A stretch of DNA of 64,000 nucleotides from Gordonia amarae NBRC 15530 (GTDB lineage Bacteria > Actinomycetota > Actinomycetes > Mycobacteriales > Mycobacteriaceae), in assembly GCF_000241345.1 (NCBI RefSeq), contig NZ_BAED01000040.1, positions 115,433 through 179,432 of the forward strand. Direction: 5' to 3'. Below the pieces are notes generated by a model. The model was not told the DNA's origin. It saw nothing but the letters and a program-made list of their open reading frames with translations, and searched no databases. Position 1 is the stretch's first letter, and each line of letters begins with the position of its first letter. Positions 1 through 9,115 of this stretch are shown piece by piece. Both the position numbers and the translations under genes were made by a program.

Positions 1-414
1 TACAGCCAGCGCAACCGGTCGGCCTGTGTGCGTATCCCGATCACCGGCAACAACCCGAAGGCCAAGCGCCTGGAGTTCCGTTGCCCGGACAGCTCGGGCA
101 ACCCGTACCTGGCGTTCGCCGCGATGATGATGGCGGGCCTGGACGGCATCAAGAACAAGATCGAGCCGCACGAGCCCGTCGACAAGGACCTCTACGAGCT
201 CCCGCCGGAGGAGGCCAAGGGCATCCCGCAGGCTCCCACCTCGCTGGCCGCGGTCATCGACAAGCTCGAAGAGGATCACGAGTACCTCACCGCCGGTGGC
301 GTGTTCACCGAGGACCTCATCGAGACCTGGATCGCGCTCAAGCGTGAGAACGAGATCGAGCCGGTGCAGATCCGTCCGCACCCCTACGAGTTCGCGCTCT
401 ACTACGACTGCTGA
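1..414 (+). CDS. glnA1: Glutamine synthetase type I, C-terminal part (partial, starts before the window)
   Basis: The reading frame is open from the first base and codes for the last 137 residues of a type I glutamine synthetase (glutamate + NH3 + ATP to glutamine). The frame includes [10 protein letters not shown], then the C-terminal signature [13 protein letters not shown]. The segment [11 protein letters not shown] carries the tyrosine (codon 193-195) that the adenylyltransferase GlnE modifies in this class. Convergent glnE lies 2.1 kb downstream, as next to mycobacterial glnA1. The start and any GlnR-controlled promoter are outside the window. Identity is secure from the C-terminal motifs. 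Confidence 0.97.
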   Translation, partial: YSQRNRSACVRIPITGNNPKAKRLEFRCPDSSGNPYLAFAAMMMAGLDGIKNKIEPHEPVDKDLYELPPEEAKGIPQAPTSLAAVIDKLEEDHEYLTAGGVFTEDLIETWIALKRENEIEPVQIRPHPYEFALYYDC

Positions 415-454
415 TCCTCGGCCCGGGCAATGACCGGGTTCACCGCAGCCGTGT

Positions 455-485
455 CGGCCCGCCCAGCTATTCGCCGGGCGGGCCG
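455..485 (+). terminator. Hairpin behind glnA1
   Basis: A perfect 10-bp GC-rich inverted repeat (CGGCCCGCCC at 455-464 and GGGCGGGCCG at 476-485) with an 11-nt loop lies 40 bases behind the glnA1 stop. It has no T-run, as is common for terminators in high-GC actinobacteria. Confidence 0.7.
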
Positions 486-582
486 TCTGCTGCCTGCACC
501 GGCCGGCTTCTATACCGGCGGGTAGGGGTGTTTTGCCTGGTCAGCTGGGGACCAACGGCCCTGCCTGCACTGATGTCACATC

Positions 583-783
583 GTGAACGATGTTGTTATG
601 CACCGCACACGGTTTGTCGACGACCTGGCTCCTGGGGACCGCATCGCCATCGAGGGTTGGCGTGGGACGGTCCGGAACAACCATCCGCACGGCACCAACG
701 ATCGGTTGATCGAACTGGTGCTGAGTTCGGACAACCGTAGCCAGATCGTGCTGAAGGCGGGCGAGGTCGTCGAGGTTCTCTGA
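583..783 (+). CDS. Small hypothetical protein
   Basis: This 66-residue frame begins with GTG at 583; an in-frame ATG at 598 would give 61 residues and is equally possible, since neither has a clear Shine-Dalgarno sequence. The product is soluble, with no signal or membrane segment and an alternating pattern that suggests a small beta-barrel (RIAIEGWRGTVRNN, then LIELVLSSD and QIVLKAGEVVEVL). It sits between the glnA1 terminator and its own strong terminator, so it is probably an independent transcription unit. I do not recognise the family. Codon use fits the neighbours and the downstream terminator supports a real gene. Confidence 0.6.
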   Translation: MNDVVMHRTRFVDDLAPGDRIAIEGWRGTVRNNHPHGTNDRLIELVLSSDNRSQIVLKAGEVVEVL

Positions 784-800
784 CGGCGATTTCCGACCGG

Positions 801-847
801 TCCGGAACCCCGACGCCGCAGGGGCGCGTCGGGGTCCGGATCTTTTT
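801..847 (+). terminator. Rho-independent terminator with T-run
   Basis: Inverted repeat TCCGGAACCCCGAC (801-814) and GTCGGGGTCCGGA (828-840), one bulged base, is followed by a run of five T at 843-847. This is a classical intrinsic terminator for the small gene; the stem can also serve the convergent heme oxygenase gene. Confidence 0.85.
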
Positions 848-850
848 GTC

Positions 851-1501
851 TCAGGCGGCCAGTTCGGCGAACAGTGCCTCGTTGTACTCGAATGCCCGGA
901 TCGCCTCGTCGACAAGTCGCCGGTGAGCGTCGTCGTCGATGGGCAGGCCGTCGAGGGCGTCGCGATAGCCGTCCTTGTACCGCTTGAGTTTGTCGATGCC
1001 GTCGAAGGCGTAGAACGTCAGCGAGTCCTTGTCGATGCCGTAGTGCGAGATCATCCGGCTCTTGATCACCTGGCCGCCGCTGAGGTCACCCAGGTAGCGC
1101 GTGTAGTGGTGCGCGACGTACCGGGCGGGATCGTTGCGGGTTGCGTCGATCGCCTCGACATAACGGGCCACGGCCGGGAGCGGTTCGACAGTGCTGATGT
1201 CGACGCCGAGCGCATCCAGGTCGGCGGCCAGGCGCGGCAGCCGGCGCAGGCGTTCGTCGAAGATCGGTGCGACGACCGCGCGGGCGCCGTCGGCGGCATG
1301 GAGGTCGTCGCCGACCTCTTCGAGCGCGCGGTACACGAAGTACAGCTGGGCGGCGAGGGTCCGGTAGGCCTCGGCGTCGAGCCGGCCCGCCATCAGGTCG
1401 CCGATGAAGTCGGAGCGCTCTGCGCGCTCATGCGCCACGGCGGTCGCGTCGCGGAGACTGCTGGAGATCGACGGCCGTTCGCCCACGGAAACTGTGCTCA
1501 T
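851..1501 (-). CDS. hmuO: Heme oxygenase (biliverdin-producing)
   Basis: The product is 216 residues from the ATG at 1501, matching HmuO-type bacterial heme oxygenases of about 215. It opens the heme ring with O2 and reductant to release iron, CO and biliverdin. Visible family marks are the proximal-histidine region near the N-terminus (AVAHERAERSDF) and the distal-helix glycine motif YLGDLSGGQVI. The frame stays open upstream to 1570, but the ATG at 1501 matches the family N-terminus. It lies tail to tail with the small gene and shares the hairpin at 801-847. No heme uptake genes are adjacent. The usual regulator would be an iron or heme sensor, but I see no operator I can defend. Confidence 0.92.
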   Translation of the reverse strand: MSTVSVGERPSISSSLRDATAVAHERAERSDFIGDLMAGRLDAEAYRTLAAQLYFVYRALEEVGDDLHAADGARAVVAPIFDERLRRLPRLAADLDALGVDISTVEPLPAVARYVEAIDATRNDPARYVAHHYTRYLGDLSGGQVIKSRMISHYGIDKDSLTFYAFDGIDKLKRYKDGYRDALDGLPIDDDAHRRLVDEAIRAFEYNEALFAELAA

Positions 1502-1594
1502 GATGTCACCACAGATACCAGCCGGGGGCATCGACGAGAAGTCCTGGGCCCGAACTGGACGGAATCTCACAGGCGGGTGTCCGGTATCTGAGGT

Positions 1595-2572
1595 TCAGTC
1601 CGCCACGAGGGTCGCCACCACTGCCCGGTGGTCGGAGCCCGAGATGAAATGCGTCCGCACCGAGGTGGCCACGAACCCTCTGACGATCACGTGGTCAATG
1701 CCGACGACGGGCCGGTTGCCGAGCCTGCCGTTGGTCGGATATGTCGGCAGGTACCCGGACCCGGCCTGTTCACCGGCGTCGCTGTAGCCGTCCCGCAGGA
1801 TACGACGGAAGCGTGCCTGGTCCCAGGTGGCGTTGTAGTCGCCGGCCGCGATGACCGGCCCGTCACCGAGTTTGTGCAGATAGTCGGTGATGGTGTCGGT
1901 GTCCTCGACCCAGTCCCGGGCGTCTCCGGTGGGTGCGGCCGGGTGGATGGTGAGCACCTTGGCCGCCCGTGCGCCGGGCAGGTCGGTGACGGCCCGCAGA
2001 TTCTTGAACGCGGTGCCTTCGATGGTGTCGTGACCGCGCAGCGGGGTGCGGCTGAACAGCGCCGACCCGGAGGCCGCGGCGAAAGGGACGACCTCGGACA
2101 ACTCAAACGGCAGACGCTGCGCGATGGCGCTGACCCGGGCCTTGTCGAGCCATTCGGTGGTGACCTCCTGCAGGGCGAGGATGTCGACGTCGCTGTCCCG
2201 GACCAGCGATTCCACCGCCCGCACGTCGGCGTGGCCCTTGAGCACGTTCACGGTGGCGATGGTGATCCTCGGTCCGTCGGGGGTGTCGGCGCTCACGATC
2301 AGCGGAACCTGTGTGTACACAAGCGCCGCGGCGGCGACGGCGGCCACAGCGGTCCCGAGCCAGTGTGTGAGCCCGGCGAAGATCACGACCGCCACGATCG
2401 CGATCACGAGCAGGAACGGCACCCCGCTGGTGAGCGCGATCAGCGTCGGCCTGCCGAACGGTACGTAGTGAAGCAGCACCGCGACGACGGTGGCCAGCAC
2501 CATCAGACCGGCGGCGCCGAGCACGGCCAGCCGCAGGGTACGCCAGAGGACGCCCCGGAAACCCTCAGGCAC
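1595..2572 (-). CDS. Membrane-anchored endonuclease/exonuclease/phosphatase-family protein
   Basis: The product has 325 residues from a GTG start. The first 100 or so hold three hydrophobic segments (for example [23 protein letters not shown], split here only in description), and the rest is an EEP phosphodiesterase domain. Motifs seen are TVNVLKG (N-terminal Asn), LALQEV (metal-binding Glu), AAGDYNATW and, near the C-terminus, GIDHVIV and [10 protein letters not shown] with the catalytic Asp-His. The start overlaps the glnE stop by 8 bases, so it is probably translated from the glnE message. The substrate (nucleic acid, sphingolipid-like lipid or other phosphodiester) cannot be told; the anchor suggests activity at the outer membrane face. 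Confidence 0.85.
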   Translation of the reverse strand: MPEGFRGVLWRTLRLAVLGAAGLMVLATVVAVLLHYVPFGRPTLIALTSGVPFLLVIAIVAVVIFAGLTHWLGTAVAAVAAAALVYTQVPLIVSADTPDGPRITIATVNVLKGHADVRAVESLVRDSDVDILALQEVTTEWLDKARVSAIAQRLPFELSEVVPFAAASGSALFSRTPLRGHDTIEGTAFKNLRAVTDLPGARAAKVLTIHPAAPTGDARDWVEDTDTITDYLHKLGDGPVIAAGDYNATWDQARFRRILRDGYSDAGEQAGSGYLPTYPTNGRLGNRPVVGIDHVIVRGFVATSVRTHFISGSDHRAVVATLVAD

Positions 2573-5500
2573 CGAACACTTTACGGACGACGACCTTGGC
2601 CCGCCGGGTCACGCGCAGGTAGTGCTCCAGGAACTCCGCCCCTTCATCCTCGGCCCACCCCGCGGCGAAGGCGATCTGCCGCAGCTGCTGACCGGGTCCG
2701 GGCAGCTGATCGACGGGCTTGCCACGCACCAGGACCAGTGCGTTGCGCGCCTTGGTGGCCGTCAGCCACGCCTCCTTGAGCTGGGCGACGTCGTTCTCGC
2801 CGAGAAGTTCCACCGACCCGACGGCGTCGAGCGATTCGAGGGTGGAGGTGTTGTGCAGCACCGGGAAGCGGTGCGCGTACTTGAGTTGCAGCAGCTGCAC
2901 AGTCCACTCGATGTCGGCGAGGCCGCCGCGGCCGAGTTTCGTGTGCGTCATCGGATCGGCGCCGCGCGGCAGCCGTTCGGAGTCGACACGCGCCTTGATG
3001 CGGCGGATCTCCTTGACCGCCTCGCCCGACACCCCACCCTCGGGGTAACGGATCCGGTCGGCCATGTGCAGGAAGGCGACGCCGAGGTCGTCGTCCCCGG
3101 CCACCTGATGCGCTCGCAGCAGCGCCTGGATCTCCCACGGCAGGGCCCACTGCTCGTAGTAGGCGGCGTAGGAGGCCAGGGTGCGGACGATGGGCCCGTT
3201 GCGTCCTTCGGGCCGCAGGCCGGTGTCCACCTCCAGCGGCGGATCCTGGCTGGGTGAGCCGAGCATGGTACGGACGTTCTCGGCGACGGTCCTGGCCCAT
3301 TTCACGGCCGTTTCCTCATCGACGCCGGGTTCGGGGTCGCAGACGAAGAGGACGTCGGCGTCGGAGCCGTAGCCGAGTTCTCCCCCGCCGAGCCGGCCCA
3401 TGCCGATGACGGCCATCCGGGCGGGTGCCGGTTCACCGGACTGGCGCACCGAGTCGTCGATGACGACGGTGAGTGCGGCGTTGAGGACGGCCGCCCACAC
3501 CGAGGACAGGGCCCGGCACACCTGTGGCACGTCCATCATGCCGAGGATGTCGGCGGACGCGATCCGCGCCAGTTCGGCGCGGCGGTGTGAACGGGCCACG
3601 GCGACAGCCCGTTTGAGGTCGCGCTGGCGCACGGTCGAGGCGATGAGACCCTTGGCGACGTCCTCGGGTTGCTGTTCGCACAGTTTGGGGCCGTGGGAGC
3701 CGTCGGAGTACAGGCGGATTGTCTCGGGCGAACGCATCAGCAGGTTGGCGATGAACTCGGAGGTGCCGAGCAGTTTCATCAGCCGTTCGGCGACCACGCC
3801 GTCGTCGCGCAGCAACCGCAGAAACCAGTCCTGGTCGATGACTTCGTCGCACAGTTTGCGGTAGTTGAGCAGACCGGCGTCGGGGTCGGGGGTGCGGCCG
3901 ATCAACTCGAGCAGCCGCGGCAGGATGAGCAGTTGGATCTGTCCGCGCCGGCCGGCCCCCGAGGCCAGCGCCCGGATGTGACTCAGTGCCCGGTCGGGTT
4001 TGGCATAGCCCAGGGCGGCGAGCCGTCGCTGCGCCGCTGCACTGCTCAGGGTCAGTTCATCGGCGTTGAAGTGCATGACAGATTCGAGCAGTGGCCGGTA
4101 GAACAGCTTCTCGTGCAACCTCCGGATGCGCAGGCTCTGCCGGCGGATCTCGGCCCGCAGCACCTCGGTCGAGTCCTTGTCGCCCTGGCGCCGGATGTGC
4201 GCGGCACGGGCGAGCCAGCGCATGCCGGCGTCGTCACCGAACTCGGGCAGCAGGTGGGTCCGGCTCAGTTTCTGTAGTTGCAACCGGTGTTCGAGCAGGC
4301 GCAGGAACTGATAGGAGGCACTGAGGTTGGCACCGTCGTCACGACCGACGTAGCCGCCGTCGGTGAGCGCGGCGAGGGCGTCGACGGTGGCCTGGACGCG
4401 CAGGCTTTCGTCGACACGGCCGTGCACCATCTGCAGTAGTTGCACCGCGAACTCGACGTCGCGCAGGCTACCACTGCCGAGTTTGAGGTTGCGGTCGCGG
4501 AGTTCTTCGGGGACAAGGGATTCGACGCGGCGCCGCATCGCCTGCACCTCGGGCACGAAGTCGTCGCGTTCGGCGGCGTGCCACACCATCGGGTTGACCG
4601 CGTCGTAGTACTCGCGTGCCAGTTCCATGTCGCCGGTCATCGGCCGTGCCTTGAGCAGCGCCTGGAACTCCCAGGTCTTGGCCCACCGCTTGTAGTACGC
4701 CAGATGCGATTCGAGGGTCCGGGTGAGCGCGCCGGCCTTGCCCTCGGGGCGCAGCGCGGCATCGACCTCGAAGAAGGCGAGCGTGCCCACGCGCATCATC
4801 TCGCCTGCGACGCGCGCGGATTTTCCGTCGGCGGGTTCGCTGACGAAGACGACGTCGACGTCGCTGACGTAGTTGAGTTCGCGGGCACCGCATTTGCCCA
4901 TCGCGATGACGGCCAGCCGCACTGTGATCGGCTTGTCGGCGAACACCTCGCGGTAGGCCACGGCGAGTGCGCCGGTCAGCGCGGCGTCGGCGAGGTCGGC
5001 CAGGTAGGCCCCTACCTGTGGGAACCACAGGACGGGTTCGTCCTCGACGGTGGAGGCGACGTCGTGCGCGGCCAGTTCGAGCAGCAGGTTCCGGTAGGCG
5101 ATCCGCAGGGCGACCACGGCTTTGGGCCCGGTGATGCCGGCCCGGTAGACGAGGTTCCCCTTCTCGACCTCCCCGGCCTCGGGTTCGGCGTCGACGGAGG
5201 CGAGCATCTGACGGAACAGTTCGTCCCGGTCGGGCAGCTCGGACGACAGCAGCCGGCGCCAGCTCGACGTCTCGGCGACCAGGTGATCGCCGATCGCGTC
5301 GGACGATCCGAGCACACCGAACAGTCGGCCCCGGAATCCCTTGTCGGTGCGGAGTTCGGCGTCGATATCGGCCCATTCCGGGCCTGCCGCGTCGTGCAGG
5401 CGGACGAGCGCACGCAACGCCAGGTCGGCGTCGGGTGCCCGGGACAGCGACCACAGCACATCGATCGACTTCTCGTTGCTCCACCCCAGGGTGGCCAGGT

Positions 5501-5576
5501 TGGCCGCCGCGGCGTCGTCGAGCAGCCCCAGGCGGCCGGCGCTGGGCACGCTGCCGCGCCCGTACAAGGTACTCAC
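2565..5576 (-). CDS. glnE: Bifunctional glutamine synthetase adenylyltransferase/deadenylylase
   Basis: GlnE switches GlnA1 off by adding AMP to its tyrosine and on again by phosphorolysis. The product is 1003 residues, normal for actinobacterial GlnE. Two nucleotidyltransferase domains are visible: N-terminal [19 protein letters not shown] (deadenylylase half) and C-terminal [19 protein letters not shown] (adenylylase half), each followed by a helical PII-uridylyltransferase-associated region ([12 protein letters not shown] and [12 protein letters not shown]). The gene starts with GTG at 5576. It lies downstream of glnA2 in the same direction, separated by a palindromic repeat, and it converges on glnA1, the arrangement seen in M. 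tuberculosis. Confidence 0.97.
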   Translation of the reverse strand: MSTLYGRGSVPSAGRLGLLDDAAAANLATLGWSNEKSIDVLWSLSRAPDADLALRALVRLHDAAGPEWADIDAELRTDKGFRGRLFGVLGSSDAIGDHLVAETSSWRRLLSSELPDRDELFRQMLASVDAEPEAGEVEKGNLVYRAGITGPKAVVALRIAYRNLLLELAAHDVASTVEDEPVLWFPQVGAYLADLADAALTGALAVAYREVFADKPITVRLAVIAMGKCGARELNYVSDVDVVFVSEPADGKSARVAGEMMRVGTLAFFEVDAALRPEGKAGALTRTLESHLAYYKRWAKTWEFQALLKARPMTGDMELAREYYDAVNPMVWHAAERDDFVPEVQAMRRRVESLVPEELRDRNLKLGSGSLRDVEFAVQLLQMVHGRVDESLRVQATVDALAALTDGGYVGRDDGANLSASYQFLRLLEHRLQLQKLSRTHLLPEFGDDAGMRWLARAAHIRRQGDKDSTEVLRAEIRRQSLRIRRLHEKLFYRPLLESVMHFNADELTLSSAAAQRRLAALGYAKPDRALSHIRALASGAGRRGQIQLLILPRLLELIGRTPDPDAGLLNYRKLCDEVIDQDWFLRLLRDDGVVAERLMKLLGTSEFIANLLMRSPETIRLYSDGSHGPKLCEQQPEDVAKGLIASTVRQRDLKRAVAVARSHRRAELARIASADILGMMDVPQVCRALSSVWAAVLNAALTVVIDDSVRQSGEPAPARMAVIGMGRLGGGELGYGSDADVLFVCDPEPGVDEETAVKWARTVAENVRTMLGSPSQDPPLEVDTGLRPEGRNGPIVRTLASYAAYYEQWALPWEIQALLRAHQVAGDDDLGVAFLHMADRIRYPEGGVSGEAVKEIRRIKARVDSERLPRGADPMTHTKLGRGGLADIEWTVQLLQLKYAHRFPVLHNTSTLESLDAVGSVELLGENDVAQLKEAWLTATKARNALVLVRGKPVDQLPGPGQQLRQIAFAAGWAEDEGAEFLEHYLRVTRRAKVVVRKVFGA

Positions 5577-5686
5577 CCTTGAAACGGTAGCCGGTCGGCC
5601 CCACGGGCCGCGATCAGGTCAAGCGCACCAACCCACAGACGGCCGGGCAACAGGCCGATGCCAGGCCGCCCACATGTTTGGCCGCG

Positions 5687-5806
5687 TTGGTGGTTGTTGA
5701 TCGAGGCCGCCCCCCGTCTGGACGACTGACTGAGCCAGGCGAGGAACGAGCCTGCGCGAAGGAAGGAAGAAGACCGGGGCACAAGGCCTCGATCAACAAC
5801 CACCAA
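5687..5806. repeat. Palindromic interspersed repeat (REP/MITE-like)
   Basis: A perfect 22-bp inverted repeat (5687-5708 and 5785-5806, ends TTGGTGG/CCACCAA) encloses 76 bases; the first inner bases are also partly complementary. It fills the gap between glnA2 and glnE, would form a long hairpin in their shared transcript, and codes for nothing credible. Its central part (GAGCCAGGCGAGGAACGAGC) resembles extragenic palindromes common in Gordonia and Rhodococcus; that comparison is from memory. Confidence 0.75.
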
Positions 5807-5809
5807 CCA

Positions 5810-7150
5810 TCACAACGGCAAGTAATTGCGGAGCTCGAACGGCGTGACGTGGCTGCGGTAGTTGGTCCACTCGGTCCATTTGTTGCGCAGGAAGTAGTCG
5901 AAGACGTGTTCGCCGAGGGTTTCGGCGACGAGTTCGGACTCTTCCATCGCGACGAGGGCTTCGGCGAGGCTGCCGGGCAGTTCCTTGTACCCCATGGCGC
6001 GACGTTCGGCCGGGGTGAGTGCCCACACGTCGTCTTCGGCCTCGTCAGGAAGTTCGTAGTCCTCGGTGATGCCTTTGAGCCCGGCGGCAAGGAGGACGGC
6101 GAACGCGAGGTACGGGTTGCACGCGGAGTCGACGCTGCGGATCTCGACGCGGCGTGAGGACACCTTGTTGGGGGTGTAGAGCGGTAGCCGGACGAGGGCG
6201 GACCGGTTGGCGCGTCCCCAGCTGGCAGCGGTGGGCGCCTCACCGCCGTGGATGAGGCGTTTGTAGCTGTTGACCCACTGGTTGGTGACGGCGCTGATCT
6301 CGTTGGCGTGGTGCAGGATGCCGGCGATGAACTTCTTGCCGGTGTCGGACAGCTGCATGGGGTCGTCGGGGTTGTGGAAGGCGTTGGTGTCGCCTTCGAA
6401 CAGGCTCATGTGGGTGTGCATGGCCGAGCCGGGGTATTCGCTGAACGGTTTGGGCATGAAGGTGGCGGAGCTGCCTTCGGAGATGGCGACCTCTTTGATG
6501 ACGTAGCGGAAGGTCATCACGTTGTCGGCCATGGAGAGGGCGTCGGCGTAGCGCAGGTCGATCTCCTGCTGGCCGGGGGCGCCTTCGTGGTGGGAGAACT
6601 CGACGGAGATCCCCATCGATTCGAGGGCTTCGATGGCGTGCCGGCGGAAGTGGGGTGCGGCGTCGTGGACGGCCTGGTCGAAGTAGCCGCCGGAGTCGGC
6701 GGGGGTGGGCGGGGTGCCGTCGAGGGGGGCGTCCTTGAGGAGGAAGAACTCGATCTCGGGGTGCACGTAGCAGCTGAAGCCGAGGTCGGCGGCGCGGTTG
6801 AGGCCGCGGCGCAGCACGTGCCGGGAGTCTGCCCAGCTGGGGGTGCCGTCGGGCATGGCGACGTCGCAGAACATGCGGGCGGAGTGGTGGCGGCCGTTGG
6901 AGGTGGTCCACGGCAGGATCTGGAAGCTCGACGGGTCGGGTTTGAGGACGGTGTCCGCCTCGGACACGCGGGAGAAGCCTTCGATGGCGGAGCCGTCGAA
7001 CCCGATGCCCTCGGTGAAGGCACCTTCGAGCTCGGCGGGTGCGATCGCTACTGACTTGAGATATCCGAGGACGTCGGTGAACCACAATCGGACGAATCGG
7101 ATGTCACGCTCTTCGAGGGTCCGGAGCACGAATTCCTTTTGGCGATCCAT
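5810..7150 (-). CDS. glnA2: Type I glutamine synthetase family protein GlnA2
   Basis: The product has 446 residues, the exact length I recall for mycobacterial GlnA2. The catalytic core is complete: DGSAIEGFSRV, the ATP/glutamate loop SGSAMHTHMSL-type segment (here PGSAMHTHMSL), NRSALVRLP and EIRSVDSACNPYLAFA. At the site where GlnA1 has its adenylylated tyrosine, this protein reads DVWALTPAERRAMG, so the target is missing and control by GlnE is not expected. In vivo roles of GlnA2-type proteins in actinobacteria are less clear; some relatives ligate glutamate to polyamines. It is transcribed toward glnE. A GlnR-like site is proposed at 7175-7190. Confidence 0.95.
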   Translation of the reverse strand: MDRQKEFVLRTLEERDIRFVRLWFTDVLGYLKSVAIAPAELEGAFTEGIGFDGSAIEGFSRVSEADTVLKPDPSSFQILPWTTSNGRHHSARMFCDVAMPDGTPSWADSRHVLRRGLNRAADLGFSCYVHPEIEFFLLKDAPLDGTPPTPADSGGYFDQAVHDAAPHFRRHAIEALESMGISVEFSHHEGAPGQQEIDLRYADALSMADNVMTFRYVIKEVAISEGSSATFMPKPFSEYPGSAMHTHMSLFEGDTNAFHNPDDPMQLSDTGKKFIAGILHHANEISAVTNQWVNSYKRLIHGGEAPTAASWGRANRSALVRLPLYTPNKVSSRRVEIRSVDSACNPYLAFAVLLAAGLKGITEDYELPDEAEDDVWALTPAERRAMGYKELPGSLAEALVAMEESELVAETLGEHVFDYFLRNKWTEWTNYRSHVTPFELRNYLPL

Positions 7151-7174
7151 ACCGTCGGACAGTAGGAGCCGCCT

Positions 7175-7190
7175 GTTAAATCCGTGTTAC
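7175..7190 (-). promoter_or_regulatory. Candidate GlnR-type site upstream of glnA2
   Basis: On the minus strand the bases read GTAAC-N6-TTAAC, 25 bases before the glnA2 start. This resembles the actinobacterial GlnR box (GTnAC-n6-GnAAC) with one deviation in the second half-site. The surrounding 100 bases are AT-rich for this genome, as expected of a promoter. The rest of the 374-base gap up to panB shows no gene. Confidence 0.35.
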
Positions 7191-7524
7191 ATTCACAATT
7201 CCGATGCGATAACCTGCAACTTTGCTTAAGAAATCTCAGCATATGAGACGCCTTGTGACTGGTGTGGCTCACCGATGCCCTGTCACGATGTGAGATGAGA
7301 CGGGGCGGTCGGCCCTATTCTGCCGCCGATCCACCGAACGCGCACGTCGGCGCACCACCGGACGCCGCACAGCAATCCTCGCCGACCCGATACGGCAGTC
7401 GACCCTGTGAGCAAGAGCACAGCCTGAACGGGTGTGAACGAGCGTTCGGCAGGTGGAGAATACGTGGTGTCCTACCCGCCCGGGTACCTGCTCAGCAGGA
7501 CTCGAGGAACGAAATGAGACAACG

Positions 7525-8370
7525 ATGTCCGAAACCTCGGTCTACGGTGCTGCCCCCACCACCCCCGCCAAGCCCCGCCGCGCGATGCGCGTGCATCACC
7601 TCGCGCAGATGAAGGCCGACGGCGAGAAGTGGTCAATGCTCACCGCCTACGACTACTCCACCGCCCGCATCTTCGACGACGCCGGCATCCCGGTCCTGCT
7701 CGTCGGCGACTCGGCCGCCAACGTCGTCTACGGCTACGACACCACCATCCCCGTCACCCTCGACGAGATGATCCCGCTGATCCGTGGCGTGGTCCGCGGC
7801 GCGCCGCACGCCCTCGTCGTCGCCGACCTCACCTTCGGCAGCTACGAGGCCGGCCCGCAGCAGGCCCTCGAGTCGGCCACCCGCATCTTCAAGGAGACCG
7901 GCGCCCACGCGGTCAAGCTCGAAGGCGGCGAACGTGTCGCCGACCAGATCGCCACCCTCACCGCCGCCGGCATCCCGGTCGTGGCGCACATCGGGTTCAC
8001 CCCGCAGTCCGTCAACGGGCTCGGCGGGTTCCGCGTCCAGGGCCGCGGCGATGCCGCCGACCAGCTCATCGCCGACGCCATCGCCGTCCAGGAGGCGGGC
8101 GCGATCGCCGTCGTGATGGAGATGGTGCCCGCCGACCTCGCCGGCCAGATCACCCGCAAGCTCACCATCCCCACCGTCGGGATCGGCGCGGGCAACGAGA
8201 CCGACGCCCAGGTTCTCGTCTGGCAGGACATGGCCGGTTTCACCCACGGCAAGACCGCCAAGTTCGTCAAGCGTTTCGCCGACGTGGGCGGCGATCTGCG
8301 CAAGGCCGCCGAGCAGTACGCCGACGAGGTGCGTCGCGGCGTCTTCCCCGGCCCCGAACACTCCTACTGA
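7525..8370 (+). CDS. panB: 3-methyl-2-oxobutanoate hydroxymethyltransferase
   Basis: PanB makes ketopantoate from 2-oxoisovalerate and methylene-tetrahydrofolate, the first committed step toward pantothenate and CoA. The product is 281 residues from the ATG at 7525, the usual length. Motifs include [31 protein letters not shown] (metal-binding Asp), [14 protein letters not shown] and [14 protein letters not shown] longer frame back to 7453 adds only non-conserved residues, so the ATG at 7525 is chosen. Codons are strongly C-ending, consistent with high expression. It ends at a shared bidirectional terminator. Confidence 0.97.
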   Translation: MSETSVYGAAPTTPAKPRRAMRVHHLAQMKADGEKWSMLTAYDYSTARIFDDAGIPVLLVGDSAANVVYGYDTTIPVTLDEMIPLIRGVVRGAPHALVVADLTFGSYEAGPQQALESATRIFKETGAHAVKLEGGERVADQIATLTAAGIPVVAHIGFTPQSVNGLGGFRVQGRGDAADQLIADAIAVQEAGAIAVVMEMVPADLAGQITRKLTIPTVGIGAGNETDAQVLVWQDMAGFTHGKTAKFVKRFADVGGDLRKAAEQYADEVRRGVFPGPEHSY

Positions 8371-8379
8371 GTTTCCCTA

Positions 8380-8419
8380 CCTTGCTGCCGGTTCCGGAAA
8401 TCCGGAACCGGCAGCAAGG
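8380..8419. terminator. Bidirectional terminator between panB and tetR
   Basis: A perfect 19-bp inverted repeat (8380-8398 and 8401-8419; CCTTGCTGCCGG and its complement) lies 10 bases after the panB stop and 13 bases from the stop of the convergent regulator. Confidence 0.85.
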
Positions 8420-8431
8420 GTCCCTGCGCTC

Positions 8432-8998
8432 TCACCCCATTCGTCGAAGAAACCTGCCGACCGTAGCCGCCAGGTCGCCGATCGACGTGTCGCCGTCGCC
8501 ATACAGCAGCCGCACCAATCTCCCGGTCAGCAGGTCAACAAGATCCGTGGCGTCGGCCAGGGGTGTGTCACTTCCCAGTGCCTCGAACAGTCCGGTGGCG
8601 AGTTCCACCGAGAAGAGGCACCGCATCAACCCGACGCGTAGGTCTGATCGCTCCCGAACCTCACCGAAGAGTGCGAACACCGCGAGCGCCTGATCCCGCC
8701 TTTCCCCCGCGAGACCGGCCAACTGCCCTGCGATGAGGGCCGCGGCGCCGTCCACCGTGGCCGGAGCCGCGGACCCAGTGTGTGCATCGTCGAACGACGC
8801 CCGCGAATGGACCCGGATCCGTTCGACGACCGCCTCGATCAGGGCGGCCCGCGTCCGGTAGTAGTACGACGTCGAGCCGGCGGGCAGGCCCGCATGCCGG
8901 TCGACGGCCTGATGGGTCAGTGCTCGCGCGCCACCCTCCGCCAGTACGGCGATCGCATGATCGGCGATCAGCGGCCGCCTGTCCCCCGGTCGTGCCAC
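8432..8998 (-). CDS. TetR-family repressor
   Basis: The product is 188 residues from a GTG at 8998. This start is chosen because AAAGGAGGG ends 3 bases before it; the frame runs on upstream without such a site. The N-terminal helix-turn-helix is clear (ALTHQAVDRHAGLPAGSTSYYYRTRAALIE, in two pieces: ALTHQAVDRHAGLP and STSYYYRTRAALIE). The rest is a helical ligand domain without a recognisable ligand class. It faces the ZapE/AFG1-like gene across a 117-base gap holding a perfect palindrome at 9081-9104, so it most likely represses that gene and itself. Confidence 0.88.
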   Translation of the reverse strand: MARPGDRRPLIADHAIAVLAEGGARALTHQAVDRHAGLPAGSTSYYYRTRAALIEAVVERIRVHSRASFDDAHTGSAAPATVDGAAALIAGQLAGLAGERRDQALAVFALFGEVRERSDLRVGLMRCLFSVELATGLFEALGSDTPLADATDLVDLLTGRLVRLLYGDGDTSIGDLAATVGRFLRRMG

Positions 8999-9080
8999 GT
9001 TCCCTCCTTTACCGAAACCTTCGGTCCTGACACCGTCTCGCACCGAGACGCATCTCACCGATCAGGTCGCCTCACCTTCT

Positions 9081-9104
9081 ATTACTCTACGAGTATAGAG
9101 TAAT
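9081..9104. promoter_or_regulatory. Palindromic operator between tetR and the ZapE-like gene
   Basis: ATTACTCTA (9081-9089), six bases CGAGTA, and TAGAGTAAT (9096-9104) form a perfect inverted repeat. It is AT-rich in a GC-rich region and directly abuts the ribosome binding site GGAGGT (9105-9110) of the gene at 9116, so a bound repressor would cover the promoter or early transcript. Confidence 0.75.
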
Positions 9105-9115
9105 GGAGGTCCACC

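Noticed and set aside
7436..7447. GAAC-N4-GTTC, resembling a LexA/SOS box, about 80 bases before panB
   Set aside because: The flanking bases do not complete the actinobacterial consensus (CGAAC-N4-GTTCG on both sides), and panB is not a known SOS gene. An 8-base match is likely by chance.
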